Source: Nocardia acididurans
GTDB lineage: Bacteria; Actinomycetota; Actinomycetes; Mycobacteriales; Mycobacteriaceae
Reading direction: 5' to 3'
Length of the DNA: 64,000 nucleotides
Assembly: GCF_016741815.1 (NCBI RefSeq)
Contig: NZ_JAERRJ010000007.1
Span: 310,001-374,000 of the forward strand
The notes beneath the pieces were generated by a model, which had not been told where the DNA came from, did not search any database, and saw nothing but the letters and a program-made list of their open reading frames with translations. Shown piece after piece: positions 17,023 to 26,691 of this stretch; position 1 is the stretch's first letter; each line of letters begins with the position of its first letter. The position numbers and the translations under genes were made by a program.

Positions 17023-18372
17023 TCAGCGGCCGCGAACGATGCGGCGTAGCTTCACCACTCGCGGTCCGACCTCACGCTCGTAGCCGTGGTCGGTGGGATG
17101 GTAGTAGTCCGTGCCCACCAATTCGTCCGGCGGATACTGCTGGGCGAGAACACCATCCGGGTGATCGTGCGGATACCGGTAACCCTGCGCGTTGCCGAGC
17201 GCGGCGGCCCCGGCGTAGTGCCCGTCACGCAGATGCGGCGGCACCGCACCGGCTTTCCCGGCCGAGATGTCGGCCATGGCCGCGCCGATGCCCTTGATCA
17301 CCGCACCCGACTTCGGGGCCGTGGCAATGTGAATGGTGGCCTGCGCCAACGCCAGCTGCGCCTCCGGCAACCCCACCAGCTGCACCACCTGCGCGGCGGC
17401 GACGGCGGTCTGCAGCGCGGTGGGGTCGGCCATGCCGACCTCCTCGCTGGCCTGAATCATCAAGCGGCGGGCGATGAATCGCGGATCCTCGCCCGCGCTG
17501 ATCATGCGGGCCAGATAGTGCAGCGCGGCATCGACATCGGAACCGCGCAGCGATTTGATGAAGGCACTGATGACGTCGTAGTGCTGATCGCCCGCGCGGT
17601 CGTAGCGCACGGCCGCCTTGTCGACACTGGCCTCCACCAGCTCCACGCCGACCTTGCCGTCCAGCGAGGCTTCGGCCGACGCCTCCAGTGCGGTCAGCGC
17701 CCGGCGCGCGTCCCCGCCCGCGATCCGGACGATGTGGTCGTAGGCCGCGTCGGCGATCTCGTACTCCCCCGCCAGCCCGCGCGGGTCGGCGGCGGCGCGC
17801 TTGAGCACCGCGCGAATCTCGTCCTCGGTCAACGATTTCAACTGGAGTACCAGCGAACGCGACAGCAGTGCGGACACCACCGAGAAGGACGGGTTCTCCG
17901 TGGTCGCGCCGACCAGCAGCACGATGCGGTTCTCGACCGCCGCGAGCAGCGCGTCCTGCTGGGTCTTGGAGAAGCGGTGCACCTCGTCGATGAACAGCAC
18001 GGTCTGCTCGCCGTGCACGAGGCGGCGGCGCGCCAGATCGATGACCCCGCGTACCTCCTTCACGCCCGCCGACAGCGCCGACAGCGCTTCGAAGCGCCGG
18101 CCGGTGGCCTGCGACAGCAGTGAGGCGAGGGTGGTCTTGCCGGTTCCGGGCGGACCGAACAGCAGGACCGAGGCGGCGCCGGAGCCCTCGACCAACCGGC
18201 GCAGTGGCGACCCCGGCCCGAGTAGATGCTGCTGCCCGACCACCTCGTCGAGGGTGCGCGGTCGCATGCGGACGGCGAGCGGCGCGAACTTCTCGCCACC
18301 CGCCGGTCCGCGCGGCGTGAAGTCCTCGGATACGGCCTCCGCTCCCGGCGCCTCGAACAGCCCATCACTCAC
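17023..18372 (-). CDS. rarA: replication-associated recombination protein RarA/MgsA
   Basis: This 449-residue AAA+ ATPase acts at stalled replication forks. Walker A is FGPPGTGKTTLA, Walker B LFIDEVHRF, sensor 1 GATTENPSF. The C-terminal MgsA tetramerisation region includes SAFIKSLRGSDVDAALHYLARM and GNAQGYRYPHDHPDG. The frame is open further upstream to 18474, but GTG 18372 (VSDGLFEAPG) fits the family N-terminus and avoids a Pro/Arg-rich extension. A 35-residue longer product is the alternative. The M. tuberculosis counterpart is Rv2559c. Confidence 0.92.
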   Translation of the reverse strand: MSDGLFEAPGAEAVSEDFTPRGPAGGEKFAPLAVRMRPRTLDEVVGQQHLLGPGSPLRRLVEGSGAASVLLFGPPGTGKTTLASLLSQATGRRFEALSALSAGVKEVRGVIDLARRRLVHGEQTVLFIDEVHRFSKTQQDALLAAVENRIVLLVGATTENPSFSVVSALLSRSLVLQLKSLTEDEIRAVLKRAAADPRGLAGEYEIADAAYDHIVRIAGGDARRALTALEASAEASLDGKVGVELVEASVDKAAVRYDRAGDQHYDVISAFIKSLRGSDVDAALHYLARMISAGEDPRFIARRLMIQASEEVGMADPTALQTAVAAAQVVQLVGLPEAQLALAQATIHIATAPKSGAVIKGIGAAMADISAGKAGAVPPHLRDGHYAGAAALGNAQGYRYPHDHPDGVLAQQYPPDELVGTDYYHPTDHGYEREVGPRVVKLRRIVRGR

Positions 18373-18508
18373 GCGCACGACCCTACCGAGCGGGGCCGAC
18401 ACACTTGTGCGTGCGGGCCATCGCGCGGGCGGTCCGGTTAAGGTCTTCCGGTGACCGATCGGAGCATCCGGCAAACCGTCAGCTTCCGCTTTACGAACAA
18501 TTCATCTG

Positions 18509-18551
18509 CCCGGTTTGCATTTTGGTCGCTTGATCAGTTGTGATCTCAGCC
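18509..18551 (+). promoter_or_regulatory. upstream region of first phoD, shared with second copy
   Basis: The 45 bases before the first PhoD gene align with those before the second: shared blocks include CC.GT.TTGC, CGCTT.ATC and TGTGATC, the last just before each start codon. Conservation of non-coding DNA in both copies suggests a common promoter or operator kept after duplication. Confidence 0.4.
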
Positions 18552-20192
18552 ATGGTTCTCGGTGAGATGATCTCCACCCGCTTCGACCGGCGTGCCGCAC
18601 TCAAGGGTGGCACCGCCGCGGTGGCGGTGAGCCTGCTCGGCGCCGCGGTCGCGCGCGCCGAGTCCACGGCGTTCCGGCACGGCGTCGCCTCGGGTGATCC
18701 ACTGCCGAACGCGGTGATCCTCTGGACCCGCGTCACCCCGTCGGAGGACGCGCTGCCCGGCTCCGGCGCGGGCGCGCCCGTCAGCGTGCGCTGGGAGATC
18801 GCGAGCGACGAAGCCTTCGGATCTCTCGCGGCCTCCGGAACCCATACGGCCACCGCGGATTCCGACCACACCGTGAAGATCGACGCCACCGGCCTCGCCG
18901 CGGATCGCACCTATTTCTACCGCTTCACCGCCCTCGGCCAGACCTCCCCCGTCGGCCGAACCCACACCGCCCCAGCCGATTCCGCCACCCCGGACCGGCT
19001 GCGCCTCGGCGTGGTCTCCTGCGCGAACTGGGAAGCCGGATACTTCTCCGCCTACCGCCATCTCGCCGACCGCGGCGATCTGGACGCCATCGTGCACCTG
19101 GGCGACTACCTCTACGAGTACCAGCGCGGCGAATACGGCGGCCGCACCGGTTCGGTCCGCTGGCACGAGCCCGCCCACGAGATCGTGAGCCTGGCCGACT
19201 ACCGAATCCGCCACGCGCAGTACAAGACCGACCCCGACCTGATGACGCTGCACGCGCGGCTGCCGTTCATCTGCACCTGGGACGACCACGAGACCGCCGA
19301 CAACACCTGGTCGGGCGGCGCGGAGAACCACCAGCCCGCCACCGAGGGCGACTTCGGGATTCGCAAGGCCGCGGCGCTGCAGGCGTACCTGGAATGGATG
19401 CCCGTGCGCACCGGCGCGGACCGCCGCCTCTACCGCCGCCTGCGCTTCGGCACCCTCGCCGAACTCTCCATGCTCGATCTGCGCAGCTACCGCAGCGAGG
19501 AGGCCGAGGCGGGCGCGGGCTGGCGCGAGATCGACAGCCCGGACCGCACCATCACCGGCAAGGACCAAATGGATTGGGTCCAGGCGGGTTTGGTCTCCGC
19601 CCCGGTCACCTGGAAGCTCATCGGCAACCCGGTCATGATCGCGCCCCTGGTCTTCCCGCCCCTGGACCCGGCCGCCTCCGCCGCCTTCACCACCGCCCTG
19701 GGCCTGCCCCGGTCCGGCATCCCCGCCAACCCCGACCAGTGGGACGGCTACACCGCGGACCGCACCCGCCTGCTGCGCACCATCACCGACAACAAGGTCT
19801 CCGACGTGGTCTTCCTGACCGGAGACATCCACAGCTCCTGGGGCGCGGACGTTCCTCTCGACGCCGCCGCCTACCCGAACGGCCCCACCGCCGGCGTCGA
19901 ATTCGTCGTCCCCTCGATCACGTCGATGAGCATCGGCGACACCATCGGCGGCGCGCCCCGCACCGCCGCGGTCCCGATCGAGGGCACCGTGAAGGGCATC
20001 AACCGCCACCTCCACTACACCGAACTGGACTCCCACGGCTACGGCGTCCTGCACGTCGACGCCGACCAGGCCCAGATGGACTGGTACTACGTCGCCGATG
20101 TCGCCGACCCGAATACCGCTGTCCGCCACGGCGCTTCCTACGGCGTCCGCCGCGGCGGCCGCATCGAGCCGCGTGCCACGCCCATGGTCTAG
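18552..20192 (+). CDS. PhoD-like alkaline phosphatase, copy 1 (Tat-exported)
   Basis: A 546-residue PhoD-family metallophosphatase/phosphodiesterase. The N-terminus has a twin-arginine signal (FDRRAALKGGTAAVAVSLLG, cleavage expected near ARA), so it folds in the cytosol and is exported. The PhoD N-domain begins FRHGVASGDPLP and WTRVTP. Metal-site motifs are VVSCANWEAGYFSAYRHL, HLGDYLYEY, CTWDDHETADNTW and FLTGDIHSSWG. It releases phosphate from phosphodiesters or teichoic-acid-like polymers. ATG 18552 was chosen by alignment of the upstream block with the next gene; ATG 18567 is also possible. A very similar gene follows 90 bp downstream. Confidence 0.9.
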   Translation: MVLGEMISTRFDRRAALKGGTAAVAVSLLGAAVARAESTAFRHGVASGDPLPNAVILWTRVTPSEDALPGSGAGAPVSVRWEIASDEAFGSLAASGTHTATADSDHTVKIDATGLAADRTYFYRFTALGQTSPVGRTHTAPADSATPDRLRLGVVSCANWEAGYFSAYRHLADRGDLDAIVHLGDYLYEYQRGEYGGRTGSVRWHEPAHEIVSLADYRIRHAQYKTDPDLMTLHARLPFICTWDDHETADNTWSGGAENHQPATEGDFGIRKAAALQAYLEWMPVRTGADRRLYRRLRFGTLAELSMLDLRSYRSEEAEAGAGWREIDSPDRTITGKDQMDWVQAGLVSAPVTWKLIGNPVMIAPLVFPPLDPAASAAFTTALGLPRSGIPANPDQWDGYTADRTRLLRTITDNKVSDVVFLTGDIHSSWGADVPLDAAAYPNGPTAGVEFVVPSITSMSIGDTIGGAPRTAAVPIEGTVKGINRHLHYTELDSHGYGVLHVDADQAQMDWYYVADVADPNTAVRHGASYGVRRGGRIEPRATPMV

Positions 20193-20218
20193 CCACCGCA
20201 CCGATCCGCTATCGCCGA

Positions 20219-20282
20219 GTTACCCAACTGTTCAACTGACCAGTATTGCTAGTGGGCGCTTCATCGGGTGTGATCGAATATC
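20219..20282 (+). promoter_or_regulatory. candidate PHO-type direct repeats before second phoD
   Basis: Two adjacent 11-mers, GTTACCCAACT (20219-20229) and GTTCAACTGAC (20230-20240), resemble the 11-bp direct repeat units bound by PhoP/RegX3-type regulators (GTTCACC core). They are followed by the block shared with copy 1, ending TGTGATC before the start. Phosphate control is inference. Confidence 0.3.
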
Positions 20283-21941
20283 GTGCTCCCCCTTTCGATC
20301 ACACGCGCGGGCATCGACCGTCGCACCGCCCTGAAAACCGGCACCACCGCCGCACTCGCGGGCAGCGCCGCCCTGCTGACCACGGGCCGCGCCGCCGCGG
20401 ACTCGCCGGTCTTCCGGCACGGCGTCGCCTCGGGCGATCCGCTGCCCACCGGAGTGATGCTCTGGACTCGCGTCACCCCGTCGGAGGACGCGCTGCCCGG
20501 CTCCGGTCGCGGCGAGGCCGTCACCGTGCGGTGGGAGATCGCCACCGATGCCGGATTCGGGAGCGTTGCCGCATCGGGAAACCACACGGCCACAGTCGAA
20601 TCCGACCACACCGTCAAGGTGGACGCGGGCGGGCTCGCCCCGGCCACCGACTATTTCTATCGCTTCACCGCCCTGGGACAGGTCTCACGGATCGGCCGCA
20701 CCCGCACCGCGCCCGGCGCACAGGACACCCCCGATCGACTGCGGTTCGGGGTGGCGTCCTGCGCCAACTACGAGGAGGGGTGGTTCGCCGCCTACCGGCA
20801 TCTCGCCGCGCGGGAGGACCTCGACGCCGTCATTCATCTCGGCGACTACCTGTACGAATACGCGCGCGGAGCGCACGCGATCGCGCTGCCCAATGTGCGC
20901 CAGCACGATCCGGCGAACGAGATCGTCAGTCTCGCCGACTACCGAATTCGCCACGCGCAGTACAAGACCGACGAACACCTGGCGAACCTGCACGCGCGCG
21001 TCCCGTTCATCTGCACCTGGGACGATCACGAGAGCGCCAATGACGCGTGGCGCGGCGGGGCCGAGAACCATTCGCCCGCAACGGAAGGCGATTGGCAGGC
21101 GCGCCGGGCCGCCGCGCTGCGCGCCTATCTGGAGTGGATGCCGGTGCGGGCCGTGGGCACCGGCGCGGGCGCACAGCTGTACCGGCGACTGCGGTTCGGC
21201 ACCCTCGCCGAGCTGTCCATGCTGGATCTGCGCAGCTACCGCGATCAGCAGCTGAAGGTGGGCGCGGGGTGGCGTGAGGTCGAGAATCCGGCGCGCACGC
21301 TGACCGGCGCGGCCCAGATGGAGTGGCTCACAGCGGGTCTCACCACCGCCACCGCCCAGTGGAAGCTGGTCGGCACCTCGGTGATGATCGCACCGCTGAA
21401 CCTGCCGACCCTCGATCCCACCACCGCTCAGGCCTTCGCGAAGACACTGGGCACCCCCGAGTCCGGGCTGCCGGTCAACCTGGACCAGTGGGACGGCTAC
21501 GCCGCCGACCGGCAGCGACTGTTCACCGCCCTGCGCGACCAGTCCGTCCGCGATGTGGTGTTCCTGACCGGTGACATCCACAGCTCGTGGGCGGCCGACC
21601 TGCCGGTCGATGCCGGCGAGTACCCCGCCGGACCCACGGTCGGTGCGGAGTTCGTGGTGCCCTCGGTCTCCATGGGCAGTATCGGCGACTTCACCCATCT
21701 GCCGCCGCGCACGGTGTCGGTGGCTCTGGAGAACACCATTCGCGCCATGAACCACCACATGCAGTACGCGGAACTGGATTCGCACGGGTACGGCGTCCTG
21801 CACGTGGACAGCACGCAGGCGCAGATGGACTGGTTCTACGTCAGCTCGGTGACCGACCCGAACGCCGGTGTGCGCCACGGCGCGTCGCGGGCGGTGCCGA
21901 CCGGCGGCCGGATGGAATCGCGCACCGCGCCGATGGCCTGA
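20283..21941 (+). CDS. PhoD-like alkaline phosphatase, copy 2 (Tat-exported)
   Basis: A 552-residue paralogue of the preceding PhoD protein with the same layout: Tat signal (IDRRTALKTGTTAALAGSAALL), FRHGVASGDPLPTG, WTRVTPSEDALPGSG, VASCANYEEGWFAAYRHL, HLGDYLYEYARG, CTWDDHESANDAW, FLTGDIHSSWA and C-terminal QAQMDWFYV. All metal ligands are retained, so both copies should be active. Differences cluster in the loop after DYLYEY and around the sequence VGAGWREVENPA. It starts at GTG 20283. The strong similarity, order and shared upstream DNA indicate tandem duplication. Confidence 0.9.
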   Translation: MLPLSITRAGIDRRTALKTGTTAALAGSAALLTTGRAAADSPVFRHGVASGDPLPTGVMLWTRVTPSEDALPGSGRGEAVTVRWEIATDAGFGSVAASGNHTATVESDHTVKVDAGGLAPATDYFYRFTALGQVSRIGRTRTAPGAQDTPDRLRFGVASCANYEEGWFAAYRHLAAREDLDAVIHLGDYLYEYARGAHAIALPNVRQHDPANEIVSLADYRIRHAQYKTDEHLANLHARVPFICTWDDHESANDAWRGGAENHSPATEGDWQARRAAALRAYLEWMPVRAVGTGAGAQLYRRLRFGTLAELSMLDLRSYRDQQLKVGAGWREVENPARTLTGAAQMEWLTAGLTTATAQWKLVGTSVMIAPLNLPTLDPTTAQAFAKTLGTPESGLPVNLDQWDGYAADRQRLFTALRDQSVRDVVFLTGDIHSSWAADLPVDAGEYPAGPTVGAEFVVPSVSMGSIGDFTHLPPRTVSVALENTIRAMNHHMQYAELDSHGYGVLHVDSTQAQMDWFYVSSVTDPNAGVRHGASRAVPTGGRMESRTAPMA

Positions 21942-21972
21942 CTCCCGTTCCGAACGGCTGCCCGATAACCGA

Positions 21973-22017
21973 CGAAGGCCGGAATTCGACTGTTTCCCAG
22001 TCGAATTCCGGCCTTCG
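21973..22017. terminator. bidirectional hairpin terminator, phoD / APH
   Basis: A perfect 20-bp stem (21973-21992 with 21998-22017) and five-base loop TTTCC lie between the convergent second phoD gene and the APH-like gene. Confidence 0.8.
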
Positions 22018-22028
22018 ATGGCTCGGGA

Positions 22029-23198
22029 CTATTCCTCCCAGTGCTCCTCGAGCGTGGCCGACACATGTTCGGCGAAGTCGCCGAGGGTGTCGTCACCCGT
22101 GCAGCGGGCGTCCTCGGCGAGGGCGGCCCAGCGGTTGATCAGCGCCGCGGAGCGCGGGATCGACAGCCCGTGTTCGCGGGCGGCCGCGATGCGGGTGTGG
22201 TCGGCGGGCAGGAACCAGTAGGTGGACAACCAGACCCAGATGAGCCGGGCCTCGAGGATGCGTTCGGCGAGGACGTCGTCGTCGGCCAGGGACGGCCAGA
22301 CCGCCACCACTTCCGAGCGCCAGGCCTCCACCATCTGCCGGGCGCGTTCGCGGGAGAGCTCGAAGTCGCACAGGCAGCCGGGGAAGGAGACGAGGGCGTA
22401 GGCGATGTCGAGGGTGGCGTCGCGGAAACCGCCCCACTCGTAGTCGAGGAACCGCGCGCCCTCCTCGTTGAGGATGACATTGTCGGGGCACAGGTCGGAT
22501 GGGCTGAACGCGCGATAGCGGCCGGCGGAGAAGAGCCGATTGCCGCGCACGATGCGTTCGGCGATCTCGCCCGGCACCTCGATGCCGAGTTCGCGGCCTA
22601 GCATGGCCGGGACTTCGGCGACGGCGGATTCGGCCTGCTGGGCGATGCCGTCGACCCGGTGCACGACGTCGACCCGGCGGAGCAGGGCGACGAAGTCGGC
22701 CTCACGCCCGACGGTTGCCGCGTGCATGCGGCCCAGCGCCTGCGCGAAGGCCATGAGGGCGTTGCGCCCGGCGGGTTCGACGTTCGCCTGCAGCACCTGG
22801 GTGAGCGACGTGTTCTCCCCCAGGTCGCTGAGGATGAGCAGTCGCTCGGGCAGGCTGTATCCCAGTAGGTACGCGCCGGGCCGGTGGTCGCGGCCGAGGG
22901 CGGTGGTGAACTGGTAGGAGACAGCCTCGCGTAGGAAGGCGGAGTCGATACTCGCGACTCCGGGTGCCATGCCTCCGGTGCGTCGCTCCTTCGCTGCCCC
23001 GCGCACCTGTTTCACTATGAGGGTGCGAGGAAGTGAAAAAGCGTTCTCCGCAACACGGACGCGTAGAACCGTCGTCCTACCACTGCCGCTGAGTTCCATC
23101 GGATCGCTCAGCTTTACCGCAGCACCCATTCGCTTTGTGAGCAACTGTTGTGCCGCGTACACGACTTCGGCGGCGCGTTCGGCCAATAGTGCGGTCAT
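22029..23198 (-). CDS. APH/choline-kinase-like phosphotransferase
   Basis: This 389-residue protein has the protein-kinase-like APH fold: an N-lobe with LRVRVAENAFSLPRTLIVKQV (Lys for ATP), and a C-lobe with SDLCPDNVIL (Brenner-type catalytic loop) and FLDYEWGGFRDATLDIAYAL (DFG-equivalent Asp). In the catalytic loop the usual HxD is P-S-D, so the His is lost while the Asp and Asn remain. It may phosphorylate a small alcohol or sugar; the substrate is unknown and aminoglycoside resistance is not implied. It stands alone, divergent from the Pro/Gly-rich membrane gene. Confidence 0.82.
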   Translation of the reverse strand: MTALLAERAAEVVYAAQQLLTKRMGAAVKLSDPMELSGSGRTTVLRVRVAENAFSLPRTLIVKQVRGAAKERRTGGMAPGVASIDSAFLREAVSYQFTTALGRDHRPGAYLLGYSLPERLLILSDLGENTSLTQVLQANVEPAGRNALMAFAQALGRMHAATVGREADFVALLRRVDVVHRVDGIAQQAESAVAEVPAMLGRELGIEVPGEIAERIVRGNRLFSAGRYRAFSPSDLCPDNVILNEEGARFLDYEWGGFRDATLDIAYALVSFPGCLCDFELSRERARQMVEAWRSEVVAVWPSLADDDVLAERILEARLIWVWLSTYWFLPADHTRIAAAREHGLSIPRSAALINRWAALAEDARCTGDDTLGDFAEHVSATLEEHWEE

Positions 23199-23393
23199 CG
23201 GGCTCCAAGTTACTCGCTCCAGGTCACTTTCAGCGAGCGGTTACGCAACCTTTCGCGCGTCTTCCGGCGTGTCTTTGTGAAGGGTTTGCCCACACGGCGC
23301 TGGATGCTTGACACGACCGGGACCCTCTAGTTGTCTCATGTTCAACTGCTGTGCGCCACACCGTAAACCGGGAAATGTGAAAGGCTAGCGCCT

Positions 23394-24638
23394 ATGACCG
23401 GCACGCCGCCCGCCGCACCGAAAGAACCTTCTGGCGAGAACCCCGCGGGGGAGGGCGGGTACCAGTATCCACCCCGTTCCGGACAGCATCAGAATCCGCA
23501 GCAGGAAAACCCCGAGCCCCCACCGCATTCGGCGGGTTCGGGCGCCGCGGGCGCGGGCGGACGGCACGGTATGCCGGGGCTCGCGGGGTATCCGCAGTTC
23601 GAGGGCCCGGGTGCGGCGCACTACGGCAGCGAACCGGTGGAACCGCCGCCGCCACTGAATCCCCCCACCGGCGCGCCCGTTTCGTCCGGATACTCCCAAT
23701 CGGGAGGTCTGCCGCCGCAGGGTGGGTACGCACCCCAGCCGGGGCACACACCGCCGGGTGGGTACCCCCAACAGGGTGGGTACGCACAGCAGGGCGGGTA
23801 CGCACCGCAGGGCGGTAACCCACAACAGGGCGGGTACCCACCGCAGGGTGCGAACCCGCAGCACGGTGGGTACCCACCCCAAGGTGGTTATCCGCCAGCG
23901 GGATCCACGCCGCAGCAGGGCGCGGCCCCGTCCGGAGCAACCCCCGGCGCCCCGCCCGCAGGCGTTCCGCCGCAGGGCGATGCGCCCGCACCGGCCGCGG
24001 CACCCGGCTACGACCGAGACCGCCTCGATGTCGGCCGCGCCCTCGGCTACGGTTGGGATCGCTTCCGCCTCAACCCGATTGCGTGGATGGGCATGGTGCT
24101 CATCGGCCTGATCGCCTGGCTCATGGTCACCCTGCTGGTGAACCTGCTCGATGTGCAATCCCTCTCCGGGGTGCTGCTGCTGTTCGCCGTGGCCGCCCTG
24201 GTGGTGTGGCTGTTGCAGGCGGCCATGATTCGCGGCGCGCTCAGCGAAACCGACGGCACCCCACCGGATTTCCCCACCTTCTTCGCCTTCGACAACGCCG
24301 GGCGCGTCCTCGTCACCGCGCTCATCGTGTTCGTCGCCGGACTGGTCGCCTCGCTGGCCTGCGTCTTCCCCGCGGTGATCGTCGGCGTGCTGTGCATGTT
24401 CTCGCTGCACTTCGTGATCGACCACGACCTGAGCCCGCTCGAAGCCATCAAGGCCAGCGCCCAGCTGGTCATCCGCAATCCGCTGCCGGTCATCCTGCTG
24501 GCGGTCGCGGTACTGGTGATGACCGTCATCGGCGCGCTGCTGTGCGGGCTGGGCCTGCTGGTGGCCGGTCCGGTGTCGGCCATCGCGGTCACCTACGCCT
24601 ACCGCACCCTCACCGGCGGCCTGGTCGCCTGGACCTGA
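23394..24638 (+). CDS. Pro/Gly-rich membrane protein (Rv2560-like)
   Basis: This 414-residue protein has a disordered N-terminal 200 residues made of degenerate repeats such as GGYPPQG, GGYAQQG and ANPQHGGYPP, then a C-terminal membrane domain of about 200 residues. Hydrophobic segments fall near 228-248, 255-275, 305-330, 365-390 and 393-405. The membrane part begins DVGRALGYGWDRFRLNP and resembles DUF975/YciC-like proteins. The M. tuberculosis counterpart is Rv2560, also next to the rarA and aspS area. Function unknown; the repeat tail may bind cell-wall or partner proteins. Confidence 0.8.
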   Translation: MTGTPPAAPKEPSGENPAGEGGYQYPPRSGQHQNPQQENPEPPPHSAGSGAAGAGGRHGMPGLAGYPQFEGPGAAHYGSEPVEPPPPLNPPTGAPVSSGYSQSGGLPPQGGYAPQPGHTPPGGYPQQGGYAQQGGYAPQGGNPQQGGYPPQGANPQHGGYPPQGGYPPAGSTPQQGAAPSGATPGAPPAGVPPQGDAPAPAAAPGYDRDRLDVGRALGYGWDRFRLNPIAWMGMVLIGLIAWLMVTLLVNLLDVQSLSGVLLLFAVAALVVWLLQAAMIRGALSETDGTPPDFPTFFAFDNAGRVLVTALIVFVAGLVASLACVFPAVIVGVLCMFSLHFVIDHDLSPLEAIKASAQLVIRNPLPVILLAVAVLVMTVIGALLCGLGLLVAGPVSAIAVTYAYRTLTGGLVAWT

Positions 24639-24657
24639 GCGCCCACCCGATTCGAAA

Positions 24658-24701
24658 ACGACAGTGCCCCCGGTATCGGCCGATACCGGGGGCACTGTCG
24701 T
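24658..24701. terminator. bidirectional palindromic terminator
   Basis: A 44-base perfect palindrome (22-bp arms, no unpaired loop) lies between the convergent membrane protein gene and aspS. It begins ACGACAGTGCCCCC and mirrors at the 24679/24680 centre. Confidence 0.78.
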
Positions 24702-24709
24702 GAAGAGCG

Positions 24710-26503
24710 TTACTTCTTGGCTTCGACGACCGGGTTGCCGTCAGCGTCGAGCTTGGCGTTCAAGCCCGCCTCCTGCCGCTGCTGCAGGGTGATCGGCGTC
24801 GGCGCGTCGGTCAGCGGGTCCACGCCGCCACCCGACTTCGGGAAGGCGATGACCTCGCGGATGGAATCCACCCCGGCAAGCAGCGCGGTGATGCGGTCCC
24901 AGCCGAAGGCGATGCCGCCCATGGGCGGTGCGCCGAAGGAGAACGCGTCGAGGAGGAAGCCGAACTTCTCCTGCGCCTCGGCCTCGCCGATGCCCATCAC
25001 CTTGAACACGCGTTCCTGCACGTCACGGCGGTGGATACGGATCGAGCCGCCGCCGATCTCATTGCCGTTGCAGACGATGTCGTAGGCGTAGGCCAGCGCC
25101 GCACCCGGATCGGTGTCGAAGGTGGCCAGGTGCTCGGGCTTGGGCGAGGTGAACGCGTGGTGCACCGCGGTCCAGGCCGAATGGCCCAGGGCCACATCGC
25201 CGCTCGCGGTGGCGTCGGCGGCCGGCTCGAACATGGGCGCGTCCACGATCCACACGAAGGCCCAGGCGTCGTCGTCGATGAGACCGCACTTGCGCGCGAT
25301 CTCGCCACGCGCCGCGCCCAGCAGCGCACGGCTGGACTTGGCGTCACCGGCGGCGAAGAACACACAGTCGCCCGGCTCCGCGCCGACCTGCTTGGCCAGA
25401 CCCTCGCGCTCGGCGTCGGTGAGGTTCTTGGCGACCGGGCCGCCGAGGGTGCCGTCCTCGTTGAAGGTGATGTAGGCCAGGCCCTTGGCGCCGCGCTGCT
25501 TGGCCCACTCCTGCCAGGCGTCGAACTGGCGACGCGGCTGCGACGCACCGCCCGGCATGACGACCGCGCCGACGTACGGAGACTGGAACACCCGGAACTG
25601 GGTGTCCGCGAAGTACTCCTTCATCTCGGTGATCTCGACACCGAAGCGCAGGTCGGGCTTGTCGGAGCCGTAGCGGCGCATGGCCTCGGCGTAGGTCATG
25701 TGCGGGATCGGCGTGGTGATCTCGTGGCCGACCAGCTTCCACAGCGCGACCAGGATGTCCTCGGCCAGCAGGATGACGTCTTCCTGCTCGACGAAGCTCA
25801 TCTCGATGTCGAGCTGGGTGAACTCGGGCTGGCGGTCGGCGCGGAAGTCCTCGTCGCGGTAGCAGCGCGCGATCTGGTAGTAGCGCTCGATGCCGCCGAC
25901 CATGAGCAGCTGCTTGAACAGCTGCGGCGACTGCGGCAGTGCGTAGAACTTGCCCGGCTGCAGACGGGCCGGAACCAGGAAGTCGCGCGCGCCCTCGGGG
26001 GTGGACCGGGTCATGGTCGGGGTCTCGACCTCGACGAACGCGTGCTTGGCCAGCACCTCGCGGGCGGCGGCGTTCACCTTCGAGCGCAGGCGGATGGCGT
26101 GGCCGGGGCCCTCGCGACGCAGGTCGAGGTAGCGGTACTTCAGACGCGCCTCTTCGCCGGGCTCGTCATCGAGCTGGAACGGCAGCGGCGCGGCCTCGTT
26201 GAGCACCTCGAGCGCGGTGACGTTGACCTCGATCGCGCCGGTCGGCAGATTCGGGTTCTCGCTGCCCGCCGGGCGGTTCTCGACCACACCGGTGACCTTC
26301 ACACAGAACTCGTTGCGCAGCTTGTGGGCCTGTTCGGCGGGCTCGCCCTCACGGAAGACGGCCTGCGAAACACCCGACGCATCGCGCAGATCGATGAAGA
26401 TCACGCCACCGTGGTCTCGCCGCCGGGCCACCCAACCGGTGAGGGTGACGGTCTGACCGGCGTGCTCGCTTCGCAGCGAACCAGCCAAGTGGGTGCGCAG
26501 CAC
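24710..26503 (-). CDS. aspS: aspartyl-tRNA synthetase
   Basis: This 597-residue class IIb synthetase has an N-terminal OB fold (VTLTGWVARRRDHGGVIFIDLRD), class II motif 2 region RYYQIARCYRDEDFRADRQPEF, a GAD insertion in the middle and motif 3 GIAFGWDRI near the C-terminus. Bacterial-type AspRS in actinobacteria often also charges tRNA-Asn for GatCAB, which is inference here. GTG 26503 was chosen: AAAGGAATCCC precedes it and VLRTHLAG matches the family N-terminus, while the frame runs open 18 codons further. It ends beside a strong terminator. Confidence 0.95.
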   Translation of the reverse strand: MLRTHLAGSLRSEHAGQTVTLTGWVARRRDHGGVIFIDLRDASGVSQAVFREGEPAEQAHKLRNEFCVKVTGVVENRPAGSENPNLPTGAIEVNVTALEVLNEAAPLPFQLDDEPGEEARLKYRYLDLRREGPGHAIRLRSKVNAAAREVLAKHAFVEVETPTMTRSTPEGARDFLVPARLQPGKFYALPQSPQLFKQLLMVGGIERYYQIARCYRDEDFRADRQPEFTQLDIEMSFVEQEDVILLAEDILVALWKLVGHEITTPIPHMTYAEAMRRYGSDKPDLRFGVEITEMKEYFADTQFRVFQSPYVGAVVMPGGASQPRRQFDAWQEWAKQRGAKGLAYITFNEDGTLGGPVAKNLTDAEREGLAKQVGAEPGDCVFFAAGDAKSSRALLGAARGEIARKCGLIDDDAWAFVWIVDAPMFEPAADATASGDVALGHSAWTAVHHAFTSPKPEHLATFDTDPGAALAYAYDIVCNGNEIGGGSIRIHRRDVQERVFKVMGIGEAEAQEKFGFLLDAFSFGAPPMGGIAFGWDRITALLAGVDSIREVIAFPKSGGGVDPLTDAPTPITLQQRQEAGLNAKLDADGNPVVEAKK

Positions 26504-26691
26504 GGGATTCCTTTCGACGGATTCGAGCACCGGAGTGTGAACGGGTGCGCCGTACATCGTAGTTAGACACGTTCACCAAGTGGAAACCGATATCCGATCC
26601 CCCGTGCCAAGCTGTAGCGGCACGCACCGAACAGCAACGATCCTGACGCACCGAAGGCCCCGATGGGCGACCGCAGACGGGAGTTACCGCA

